Source: Amycolatopsis sp. EV170708-02-1
Lineage (GTDB): Bacteria; Actinomycetota; Actinomycetes; Mycobacteriales; Pseudonocardiaceae
Reading direction: 5' to 3'
Assembly (NCBI RefSeq): GCF_022479115.1
Contig: NZ_CP092497.1
Location: 4,030,001 to 4,094,000, forward strand
DNA length: 64,000 bases
Below, in pieces: positions 1 through 7,922 of this stretch. How positions within the stretch are numbered: the first letter of the stretch is position 1; every line of letters starts with the position of its first letter. The notes beneath the pieces were generated by a model that saw nothing but the letters and a program-made list of their open reading frames with translations, had not been told where the DNA came from and searched no databases. The translations under genes were made by a program, and so were the position numbers.

Positions 1-1755
1 CTGCGCGTTCTCCGGGTAGAGCACCGTCGTGATCTCGCGGTCGATCGCGGGCCTCAGCAGCCCACAGCACTCCTCGATCGTATCGTGGAACACCCGGTCA
101 TGATGGTAAAGCTCGCGGCCCATGCCGACGTGCTGACCACCCTGCCCGGGGAAGAGGAAGGCCACGGGGCGATCCCGGCCCTCCGACAGATAGCTGACGG
201 ATGTCGGGTCGACGAGGGCGTTGACCGCCTCAGCATGGTCGGTGGCCACGGCGAACCGGCGATATACGAAAGCGCGCCGCCCGGCTTGCAGCGTCCAAGC
301 GGTCTCAGCTAGCCCTCGACCGAGTTCGTCGGTACACGATGCCTGCTCCTGAAGATGCTCGGCTAAACGTACGGCGGCCCGGTCCAGCTCTGGGATGGTG
401 CGCGCCGACACAACCAAAAGGTGACTTTCCGGTGTCGCGACGACGCTCTCCTGGGTGGGGGGCTCCTCCAGGATGGCATGAGCGTTGGTGCCGCCGATTC
501 CGAACGAGCTGACTCCTGCTCGCCGGGGGCCGTCCGAGTGCCACGGGTGTAGTGCGGTGTTCACTACGAAGGGGGTGTCCTCGAAGGCGATCTCTGGGTT
601 TGCCGACGTGTAGTTCAGACTTGGTGGGATCAGGCCGTGCTGAACTGTCAGTACCGTCTTGATGAATCCAGCCACTCCGGCGGCGGAGTCGGTGTGACCG
701 ATGTTGGTTTTCACCGAGCCGATCCGGCAGGAGCCGTGTCGATCGGTACCACGTCTGAAGGACTCGGCCAGCGCGGCCACTTCAATCGGGTCACCGAGTG
801 GCGTTCCCGTCCCATGTGCTTCGACGTAGCCAATACTGCCCGGATCGACTTCGGCCACCAGGTGAGCCGTGCGGATGACGTCGGCTTGTCCGGCCACGCT
901 GGGGGCGGTGAACCCCACCTTCTCCATACCGTCATTGTTCACAGCTGTCCCACGCAGCACAGCGCGTATGAGGTCCCCGTCTTCCAGCGCATCGCCGAGC
1001 CGCTTGAGTACGACGATACCGACGCCATTCGAGGCAACCGTCCCTCGTGCTCGCGCGTCGAAGGCAGAACAGTTGCCATCCGGTGAGAGGATGCCACCCT
1101 CGGTGTATTCAGGCACTCGCGATGGGACTGTTACGCTGGCGCCGCCTGCCAGTGCCAGATCACACTCGCCGCACAGCAGCGCCTGGGCGGCGATGTGAAT
1201 GGCGACCAAAGAAGTCGAACACGCTGTCTGCACCGTCACGGCCGGGCCAGTGAGCCCGAGCTTATGGGCGACACGCGAGGTCAGAAAGTCCACCCCGGTG
1301 GCCAGGCGTAATTGCCATTCAGTGACCGGTCCGAGCTTGTCGCGGTGCGCCTTCAGTGTCTCCAGATAGTCGGTCTGGCCACTCCCGGCGTAAACACCCA
1401 CCGAACCAGCGTAGTTGTGAGGGTCGTATCCCGCGTTCTCCAATGCCTCCCACGCACACGTCAAAAAGAGTCGCTGTTGGGGATCGAGAAGCAGAGCCTC
1501 TCTGGGTGAATAGCCGAAGAATGCCGCATCGAACTCGTCCGCGCCCTCCAGCACGCCGAGAGCGGGGATGTACTCCTGGATCGCGGGGTCACCAGGAAAG
1601 CGAGTGATCGAGTCCCTGCCATGCGTCAGATTGTCCCAGAACGCGCGAACGTCTGGGGCACCTGGAAACCGTCCAGCCATGCCGATGACGGCGAGAAACG
1701 AGTCGTCCGCTGCCAGCGGATTCCGTTGATCCATCGAAAGCTCGGGCGCGGTCAC
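1..1755 (-). CDS. Type I polyketide synthase, KS-AT (partial, runs off left edge)
   Basis: The first 585 residues of a modular PKS are present; the reading frame is still open at base 1. A ketosynthase fills roughly residues 10-435. Its active-site cysteine is in QTACSTSLV, the first histidine in VEAHGTGTPLGDPIE and the second in KTNIGHTDSAAG. A linker follows, then the start of an acyltransferase (FPGQGGQHVGMG); the AT serine motif lies outside the window, so extender choice cannot be read. The GTG start at 1755 overlaps the TGA of the upstream NRPS gene (GTGA) and follows a GGAGGT site, so the two are translationally coupled. No docking helix is obvious at the N-terminus. It would extend the aminoacyl unit loaded by the preceding A-PCP protein. 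Product unknown. Confidence 0.95.
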   Translation of the reverse strand, partial: MTAPELSMDQRNPLAADDSFLAVIGMAGRFPGAPDVRAFWDNLTHGRDSITRFPGDPAIQEYIPALGVLEGADEFDAAFFGYSPREALLLDPQQRLFLTCAWEALENAGYDPHNYAGSVGVYAGSGQTDYLETLKAHRDKLGPVTEWQLRLATGVDFLTSRVAHKLGLTGPAVTVQTACSTSLVAIHIAAQALLCGECDLALAGGASVTVPSRVPEYTEGGILSPDGNCSAFDARARGTVASNGVGIVVLKRLGDALEDGDLIRAVLRGTAVNNDGMEKVGFTAPSVAGQADVIRTAHLVAEVDPGSIGYVEAHGTGTPLGDPIEVAALAESFRRGTDRHGSCRIGSVKTNIGHTDSAAGVAGFIKTVLTVQHGLIPPSLNYTSANPEIAFEDTPFVVNTALHPWHSDGPRRAGVSSFGIGGTNAHAILEEPPTQESVVATPESHLLVVSARTIPELDRAAVRLAEHLQEQASCTDELGRGLAETAWTLQAGRRAFVYRRFAVATDHAEAVNALVDPTSVSYLSEGRDRPVAFLFPGQGGQHVGMGRELYHHDRVFHDTIEECCGLLRPAIDREITTVLYPENAQ

Positions 1756-3665
1756 TCGATACCTCCGGCGGTTTGGCGAGCGCGACGCTGCCGCATCCGG
1801 GCGCGCCCATCCGTGCGCTGGTACTCGCGTTCGTGAGTGGATAGCGGCATCGGCTGGTGAGGCTGTACCTGGCGCAAATGGCCGGCGAGTTTACGAATCG
1901 TCGGAAAGGCGAAGAGTGCCACGCCGGGCACCTGGTGTCCCAGCAGGCTGGTCAGCTTCCGCTGCACTTGGACAAGCAGCAGTGAGTGCCCGCCGACTTC
2001 GAAGAAGCTGTCGTCGAACCCGACCTGCTCGAGCCCCAGCAGCTCACGCCAGATGGTCGCGATCTGCTCCTCAAGGTTGTCCGGGGCTGCGGCCTTCGGC
2101 TCAGGCGAGGCGATGGCGAGGGCCAAGCGTGGTGCCGGAAGAGCGTTGTTGTCGATCTTGCCATTCGCGGTTATCGGCAGCCTGTCAAGACAGACATAGC
2201 CGGCCGGAACCATTGTGGGGTGCAGGCGTTCAGCCAGGAATCTCCGCAACCGATCCGGCTCGATGGTAGTCCCGACAACGTACGCGACCAGCGTTTTGCC
2301 CACCGCTTCGTCGTCCACAGCTCTGACATAGGCCTGGCGCACCTGCAGATGGGTGCACAGGGCTGTGGCGATCTCGGCCGGCTCGACCCGCTGACCGCGG
2401 ATCTTCACCTGATCGTCGACCCGCCCGAGAAACACCAGGGCGCCATCGGGTCGACGGACCGCGAGGTCTCCGGTGCGATAGAGCCGAGCGCCAGGCGCGG
2501 TGGTGAACGGGTCTGGAACGAAGCGCTCGGCGGTTGAGACCGGCTGACCCAAGTAGCCGCGGGCCAAGAAAGCTCCGCCGATGTACAGTTCGCCCGGACA
2601 ACCGGTCGATACCGGCTCCAATTCGCCGTCCAACAGGTGAACCTGAGCTCCGGCGAGTGGTTCGCCTATCGGCAGCGTGTCCGTATCGGGTAACGACTGG
2701 CTGTAGAACCTCCCAAGTGTCACGGTGATGGTGGTCTCAGTGAGCCCGTACGCATTGAAAACAGGTACGGTGCAGTGGCGCCACCAATCAGCCAGCGTGT
2801 GGGTGTAGGCGGTGTCGCTGCCGACGATCAGGAGCCGCAAGGTCGCGGGCAGGGCCCGGGGATCTGCTTCGAGGTCGTGAACCCACTGATCCCAGTACTG
2901 AGTGGGTAGGTTGGCCACTGTGACCTGATTACGGTGGAGGTGCTCTTCCAGTTCGGTGGGCGAGGGCATCGGGTCTGGCGCTATCGAGAGGCGGGCGCCC
3001 GCCAGTAAGGTGGGATATACTTCTTCGCCGAAGACGTCAAATCCTGGCCCCGCGAACTGCAGCACACTATCCGCGTCGGTGAGATCGAACGCCGCACATA
3101 TAGTGGTCGCGTGGTGCGCCAGCGACGCGTGAGTGACTGCCACTGGCTTCGGTTGTCCGGTTGAACCCGAGGTGAAGATGACATAGGCGAGATCGCCCGG
3201 TGCGACGACTACCGCAGGGTTCTCCGCCGAGTGCCCGGCCAGTTCGGGAGCTGACGGATCGAGTGCGTCAAAGCCGCCATGCGATTGGTTGCCGATTAAC
3301 AGAGAAGCCCCGGCGGCTGCCAGCTGATAAGCACGGCGCGCGGCGGGCAGCGCCGGGTCGAGCGGTAGATAGCCGGCTCCAGACTTGAGCACGGCTAGAA
3401 CTGCCGTCACAAGGTTCCGTCCTCGCGGCAGGTTCACCCCTACGATTCCGTCGGCCGTGGCGCCGCGCTCGATGAGTGCGGCGGCCAGCCGGTTGGCAGC
3501 GGCGTTCAGTTCCGCGTAGGTGAGATACCCGTCCTGGTCGCTGGTCGCGATCGCATCGGGGCAGGTTCGCACTCGCTGCTCGAACAGTTGCGGCACGCAG
3601 GCCCCGATCTCGGAAACCGCACTGTCCACCAAGATCGTTGATCGGCCTTCACCGGATACGGGCAT
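1752..3665 (-). CDS. NRPS adenylation-peptidyl carrier didomain protein
   Basis: This 637-residue protein activates an amino acid as its adenylate and loads it on its own carrier domain. The adenylation domain spans about residues 20-520. It shows A3 YVIFTSGSTGQPK, A5 NAYGLTETT, A7 YRTGDLAVRRPDG, A8 GRVDDQVKIRGQRVEP and A10 LPITANGKID with the catalytic lysine. The carrier domain (about 540-615) has the phosphopantetheine serine in FFEVGGHSLLL. In A4, GFDVFGEEV keeps the aspartate expected for alpha-amino-acid substrates; I do not predict the side chain. There is no condensation domain, so it looks like a loading module. It overlaps the downstream PKS start by 4 nt, giving a hybrid NRPS-PKS pair. 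The ATG start lies just after a 600-bp non-coding region. Confidence 0.93.
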   Translation of the reverse strand: MPVSGEGRSTILVDSAVSEIGACVPQLFEQRVRTCPDAIATSDQDGYLTYAELNAAANRLAAALIERGATADGIVGVNLPRGRNLVTAVLAVLKSGAGYLPLDPALPAARRAYQLAAAGASLLIGNQSHGGFDALDPSAPELAGHSAENPAVVVAPGDLAYVIFTSGSTGQPKPVAVTHASLAHHATTICAAFDLTDADSVLQFAGPGFDVFGEEVYPTLLAGARLSIAPDPMPSPTELEEHLHRNQVTVANLPTQYWDQWVHDLEADPRALPATLRLLIVGSDTAYTHTLADWWRHCTVPVFNAYGLTETTITVTLGRFYSQSLPDTDTLPIGEPLAGAQVHLLDGELEPVSTGCPGELYIGGAFLARGYLGQPVSTAERFVPDPFTTAPGARLYRTGDLAVRRPDGALVFLGRVDDQVKIRGQRVEPAEIATALCTHLQVRQAYVRAVDDEAVGKTLVAYVVGTTIEPDRLRRFLAERLHPTMVPAGYVCLDRLPITANGKIDNNALPAPRLALAIASPEPKAAAPDNLEEQIATIWRELLGLEQVGFDDSFFEVGGHSLLLVQVQRKLTSLLGHQVPGVALFAFPTIRKLAGHLRQVQPHQPMPLSTHEREYQRTDGRARMRQRRARQTAGGIE

Positions 3666-4269
3666 TGTCGGGCCCTCTCGATAGGCTCGCTGTTATTGAC
3701 GGCGTGCAGACCGGTGTCCGCTTCAAGATTCCCGGGCACGACAAGTTGTCGGCGTGGGACTCTTTTCTGGTGGGAAATTTCCGTCGTACAGTTGGTGAAC
3801 CGGTTCGATCCGGGCCTTCGAACTCGGCAGGCTTTGCCCTTTCAGTCAGGGAACCAGGTGTTCTGGTGCAGCCAAAGTACAACTATGCCGCAGGAAGGCA
3901 CTTCCGGCTGGCATGGAAGGGCAAGAATCAAAAACTAACGTGCAAATAGGTGCAGTCCGCAGTGGCGTGTGGTAAGGTAGATATTTTTTGGCGCATCTCA
4001 CTGTCCTATGTCGACGTCGCTTGTTGCGTCGGTGGGCATCAGTGCTTGGCCCCGGGCGCACGCTCACCGGCCAGGCGAGCCTCGTCTGTCCGGGCAAGTG
4101 CGTCTGGGGCGCCGCACATGATCGGACTGATCGATGGAGCGCTTCCCCTCAGGGTGGCGGCGATGCTGTGAACCCCGCAAGGTGCGGTCGGCTTCAACAC
4201 CCCGTCGCACTATATTGTCGCCACTGTGATCGCGTCGACTGTGTGGGCATCTGATGGTACGGTGCCTGC
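3666..4269. other. Intergenic region, divergent promoters likely
   Basis: About 600 bp separates the minus-strand NRPS gene from the plus-strand VOC gene. No frame shows convincing codon usage or a recognisable domain. An AT-rich patch near 3970-3992 stands out in GC-rich DNA and may be part of a promoter. No clear operator repeat was found. Confidence 0.5.
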
Positions 4270-4653
4270 ATGTCAAAAGTCTACGGTTTGACGATCAGTA
4301 TCCATGTCAGTGATTTGCCAAATGCGCTTTCCTACTACTCCGCCTTGCTGGACCGTGCGCCGGACAATTTCGCCCGCGGTGATCGGCCTGAATGGGAGAT
4401 TTGCGAAGGTGCCTGGTTTCAGCTCGTTGGCGGGTGCGATGTTGTCGTACTCGCCAGTCGAGTGCGATTCGAGGTCGCCGATGTGGCCGCTGAAATCGCT
4501 CGACTGCGCAGCATTGGCATCGAAGTTACCGAGCCCACTACGCTACCTGGGGTGGCGATTTTCACCGACTTTGAAGACCCCTGGGGAAATCCCCTCGGTA
4601 TCTACCATGATTTCGTCGGAGCGGAAGCTCAGTCGCCGATGGCGGAAGGGTGA
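4270..4653 (+). CDS. VOC-fold protein (glyoxalase/bleomycin-resistance type)
   Basis: A 127-residue protein with the vicinal oxygen chelate layout. The first beta strand is LTISIHVSDLPNALSYYSALL; the C-terminal strand carries FTDFEDPWGNPLGIYHD, including the typical DPxGN turn. Such proteins form dimers with paired beta-alpha-beta-beta-beta modules and act as metal-dependent lyases, dioxygenases or drug-binding proteins. Of the usual metal ligands only a histidine near the first strand and an acidic residue near the end can be guessed, so catalysis is uncertain. It is convergent with the deacetylase gene (21 bp gap). Because it sits beside an NRPS/PKS cluster, a self-protection or tailoring role is possible but not shown. 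Confidence 0.8.
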   Translation: MSKVYGLTISIHVSDLPNALSYYSALLDRAPDNFARGDRPEWEICEGAWFQLVGGCDVVVLASRVRFEVADVAAEIARLRSIGIEVTEPTTLPGVAIFTDFEDPWGNPLGIYHDFVGAEAQSPMAEG

Positions 4654-4674
4654 TTGTGATGGTCCGTATGCTGC

Positions 4675-5583
4675 TCAGTCTTCGCGATGTATGGCTGGCC
4701 CGCCATTTCTCTCGCGTACATGAACGGATGCCTCTTGACGCCACTGTTCGAGCGGGTGGGCGTTTCTCCAGCGTTCCGCGTAGGTGATTATTGACTCGAA
4801 TACGACACCTGGGCGAGAAGACATATGCTCGATGAGGCGCCTGAGCATCTCGAGACGTGAGCCGCGGCCGATTACCTGCGGATGCATGGTGAGGTCGAAT
4901 ACGCCCCCGGGGACGTTCGCGTACGCATAGTCGAACTCGGCGCGCCAAATCTCCTCTACCGCCGAACACGGCTTGCCGGGGCCCCACTCGGCGGTGAACT
5001 CTAAATGGACCCAGTCGTCGAGGTCCCATGAGAATGGAATCGCGACAAGACTCGAAGGTGCCCCGAATTGAAATACTGAGTCCAGTGAGACTGTGTCTCC
5101 TTGGCGAACGTAATAGGGCGTGAAGTCACTGCCGCTCAGTGTGGCGTCGTATACCATGCCGTTTTCGACGAGGATATCGATCGTGTGGGGGCTGAATTCG
5201 GGTCCGGGTGATCGGTAACCCCTGGGTCTGACCCCGATCGTCTTCTGCAGTGCCTCCATGCCCAGGTCGAAAACCTTGCGCTCGGTGGTCTCGTCGAGGG
5301 TTGCGGGAATCTCGTGTACAAAGCCGTGGTGCCCGATCTCATGTCCTTCGTCGTGGATGCGGCGAAGGACGTCAGGATAAGCCAAGGCGGTGTGGCCTGG
5401 CACGAAGAACGTCGCGACGATGTCATAATCCGCAAGTAATTTGAGGATGCGGGGCATCGCGAACGGCCCGAACTCGCCACGCGACAGGCTCTGAGAGTCC
5501 TGGGTCCCGAAGATACCCAGGTGAACGGCAAGGGCATCGAAATCGAAGGTGAGGCAAACCGAAAGCCTCGGCTCAGTGGCCAT
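4675..5583 (-). CDS. NodB-fold polysaccharide deacetylase family protein
   Basis: A 302-residue protein of the polysaccharide deacetylase superfamily. Motif 1 is LTFDFDA (catalytic and metal-binding aspartates), motif 2 is GHEIGHHGFVHE with the two zinc-ligand histidines, motif 3 is GYRSPGPEF with the arginine, and late HPQVIGRG supplies a histidine. The unusual TFDFD and the absence of a signal peptide point to the cytosolic PuuE/HpPgdA-like branch, which acts on small amides or cyclic imides as well as sugars, rather than to a secreted chitin or peptidoglycan deacetylase. The ATG at 5583 was chosen because GGGAG lies 6 nt upstream and homology begins at once; a longer upstream frame lacks family similarity. 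The substrate is unknown. Confidence 0.85.
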   Translation of the reverse strand: MATEPRLSVCLTFDFDALAVHLGIFGTQDSQSLSRGEFGPFAMPRILKLLADYDIVATFFVPGHTALAYPDVLRRIHDEGHEIGHHGFVHEIPATLDETTERKVFDLGMEALQKTIGVRPRGYRSPGPEFSPHTIDILVENGMVYDATLSGSDFTPYYVRQGDTVSLDSVFQFGAPSSLVAIPFSWDLDDWVHLEFTAEWGPGKPCSAVEEIWRAEFDYAYANVPGGVFDLTMHPQVIGRGSRLEMLRRLIEHMSSRPGVVFESIITYAERWRNAHPLEQWRQEASVHVRERNGGPAIHRED

Positions 5584-6139
5584 ACCGCTCTCCCAACTTG
5601 GTGGATGGAGGTGGCAGCACCTCCGCGGACCTCTGCGGCCGAGCTCGCCCGGCTGCTGCATTGCGCTGGCACGACTAGTGGTTTGCCTGTGGCAATCGAA
5701 GTTGTAGAACTTGGTTTGGTGACGGGCATATCGGTGGCAGGCTGCTATCGCGGGGTTATCAGGGTACCCCCAACGCCCCGACAATGTCCATCCCGGAAGG
5801 CAAAACATCGTTCCGGTGGACCGTCCGTGACGCTCTGTCATGTGCGTCGGGCGCGACCTTGCACATAACAGGGCGGCGCTGCACATCACGTGCGAACTTC
5901 GGGTGGGAGCTTGGATCACCACAGTGGCGTTCTCCATGTCGCTCTTGTACAGTCCAGAGGAACCTTGGGACATCGGTGCTCACTGTTGCAGTGTCGACCT
6001 GCTAAAACGCATTGCCGACCACAAGTCATCCACCTATGGTCTCCTGTCGATCCCTCTTCTGACAGGTTTCCCGCCGGGAGATCATCCTCAACCTTACAAG
6101 ATCCGGGACACTTCTCCAGGAGCCAGGACAGGCCGAAAC
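5584..6139. other. Divergent intergenic region
   Basis: About 555 bp lies between the minus-strand deacetylase and the plus-strand EamA transporter. Open frames run through it on both strands but show no family similarity, so I read it as the two promoter/leader regions. No clear repeat or hairpin was found. Confidence 0.45.
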
Positions 6140-6970
6140 GTGAGCGTATTGTTAGCCTTGGCTGCCAGCGTATTGGCCGGCACCGGCGATTTCCTGGGAG
6201 CGTTGTTGTCGCGGCGTGTCCGGTCTGTCGCTGTAGTCGGTATGGGGTTTGCTGTCGGCCTGCTCTTTCTCACGGCCGTGGCGGTTCCCTTGGCTGGCGG
6301 GTTCGCTGGGCCGAGCGATTGGGTTCCCTGGGCGGCGGCGGCCGGCATCTCTGCGGTTGCGGGTCTGGGCTGCTACTTTGCGGCGCTGAGCGCGGGAAGC
6401 ATGGGAGTGGTGGCACCGATCGGCGCACTGGGAGCGATCATCCCGGTGCTTGCCGGTATGGCGATGGGTGAGCGGTTCGGCCCCGTCACTTTGCTGGGAA
6501 TCGTCCTCAGTTTGGCTGGTGTGGCTGCGGCCAGCGGGCCGAAACTTCAACGGGGCACGGGTTCCCGGCCCGTGATTCTGGCGGCTGCGGCCGCCATCTT
6601 CTTCGGACTGACCCTGACCTTCATCGCCCGCGGCGCCACAACTAGTGCCGTACTGACATTATGGGGTATGCGGCTGGCAGGGGCCGTCCTCGTCGTGCTC
6701 ATCGCGGTCGTCAAACAGAGCGTTGGCGGCGTGCGGGGCCGTTACGTCGTCCCGATCGTCCTCGTTGGATTGGCCGACGCCGGTGCCAGCCTTCTTTTTG
6801 CCTTCGCCAGTCAACGCGGCTACATCGGTGTCACCGCCGTGCTTTCCTCGCTATACCCAGTAGTCACCGTGCTGCTGGCCCGCACGATCGCGAACGAGCG
6901 CCTGGCGCCAGTACAGGCCGTCGGCGTCGTGGGCACCTTTCTGGGTGTCGCGCTGACGGTCATCGCCTGA
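6140..6970 (+). CDS. EamA/DMT-family transporter
   Basis: A 276-residue integral membrane protein with about ten hydrophobic helices in two EamA-like halves. The first half starts at VLLALAASVLAGTGDFLGALL and the second after residue 140 at VILAAAAAIFFGLTL. Positions such as APIGALGAIIPVLAGMAMGER and the matching SSLYPVVTVLLARTIANERL near the end are the conserved ends of the paired EamA repeats. The family exports small metabolites and amino acids, or takes them up, across the plasma membrane. The GTG at 6140 is chosen because the first membrane helix begins right after it; the frame is open further upstream but encodes no membrane sequence. It stands alone, and export of a neighbouring cluster product is only a guess. 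Confidence 0.85.
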   Translation: MSVLLALAASVLAGTGDFLGALLSRRVRSVAVVGMGFAVGLLFLTAVAVPLAGGFAGPSDWVPWAAAAGISAVAGLGCYFAALSAGSMGVVAPIGALGAIIPVLAGMAMGERFGPVTLLGIVLSLAGVAAASGPKLQRGTGSRPVILAAAAAIFFGLTLTFIARGATTSAVLTLWGMRLAGAVLVVLIAVVKQSVGGVRGRYVVPIVLVGLADAGASLLFAFASQRGYIGVTAVLSSLYPVVTVLLARTIANERLAPVQAVGVVGTFLGVALTVIA

Positions 6971-7094
6971 AGCCTGCAGGGTCTCAGCTCCTGTCGCCGG
7001 GATACCGGATGTTGTGCTGGGGGGCGCTGTCGCGGCTGCGAAGAAGATTGACTTTAATTTACCCGAATTGTGTCATCTTGGCCGAGAGGTGCAA

Positions 7095-7514
7095 ATGCCC
7101 GAGAAAAACTTACCTCGGCCCGAGGTTGCCCCGCTCAAACTCCTCCTCGACGGGAATGGGGTCGGGCTGCTGGGACATTTGGACGAGGCCTCCCGCGCCA
7201 TGTGGACCGTCCGCCGGACGTCGCGGGACGAGGCCGACAGCGCCGACTTGATCGCGATGCTCGGATTGGACCGGGCTGACGCTGTGTTGGTGGATAGGGG
7301 AATCGCGGGGCTATCCGCCGCGGAACGGCCCTCCGTCCGCCGTCAGGTGCGGGGCAGCCGTGTCCGTATCGATGTCAGCTGTGGAAGTGAAGCCCGATTC
7401 GAGGTTCTGCACTGTGCGGAGTCTTGTGACAACACTCCGGAAGTGGTGAGCGGGTACGTCGATCGAGAGGTGTTCCACCCATTCGATGAGCCAGGGAACA
7501 CCAGTGCAGTCTAG
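7095..7514 (+). CDS. Hypothetical protein, 139 residues
   Basis: No family recognised. The ATG at 7095 follows an AGAGGTG ribosome site at ideal spacing, which supports a real gene. The protein is soluble and mixed-charge. It begins with a motif APLKLLLDGNGVGLLGHLDE, continues with an acidic stretch DRADAVLVDRG and ends in a Cys-containing tail (VSCGSEARFEVLHCAESC). A diverged copy of the first motif is encoded about 650 bp downstream (7751-7810) in a frame without a start codon, suggesting a tandem duplication of which one copy has decayed. Confidence 0.55.
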   Translation: MPEKNLPRPEVAPLKLLLDGNGVGLLGHLDEASRAMWTVRRTSRDEADSADLIAMLGLDRADAVLVDRGIAGLSAAERPSVRRQVRGSRVRIDVSCGSEARFEVLHCAESCDNTPEVVSGYVDREVFHPFDEPGNTSAV

Positions 7515-7922
7515 TCCCACTGAATTGAGGCAGTGTGGACCGCGACACTGTCCATTCGGGAAGACCTTCGTGATGATCGGGCATCGCACGGCAGGCTGTT
7601 GGTGCCGAATCGCTTGGCCGGGTGACGATCGATTCACGTCTGTGAACAGTTTTGCCTCATCCGCCTAGGCGTGCGGACGAGCTGCACTCCGGTCCCTCCT
7701 TGATATCCTCTGAACTGCATCATGTTGGTCAAAGAGCTGGCAAAATGATCGAGCCCCCTTTCTCAAACTCCTCCTTGATGAGAAGGAGATCGGGCCGGTA
7801 GGCACTCTGGACGGAGGGTCCTCGTCCGCGGCGTGCAGACAACCCGTCGGATGTCGCTCTCAGCGGTCAATCGGTGCAGGTCCAGCCCACGGGTCGACGC
7901 GCAAAGATCAGGAGGCTTCGAC
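7515..7922. other. Intergenic region holding a degraded partial copy of the 7.1-kb gene
   Basis: Within this gap the plus strand at 7751-7810 encodes APFLKLLLDEKEIGPVGTLD, clearly related to residues near the N-terminus of the protein at 7095-7514. The frame has no good start (the ATG at 7745 is in another frame) and loses similarity after about 25 residues, running to a stop at 7924-7926. The rest shows nothing identifiable. Confidence 0.45.

Noticed and set aside
3846..4097. Minus-strand 83-residue frame upstream of the NRPS gene
   Set aside because: No ribosome site or similarity; rare codons and Arg/Pro-rich random composition.
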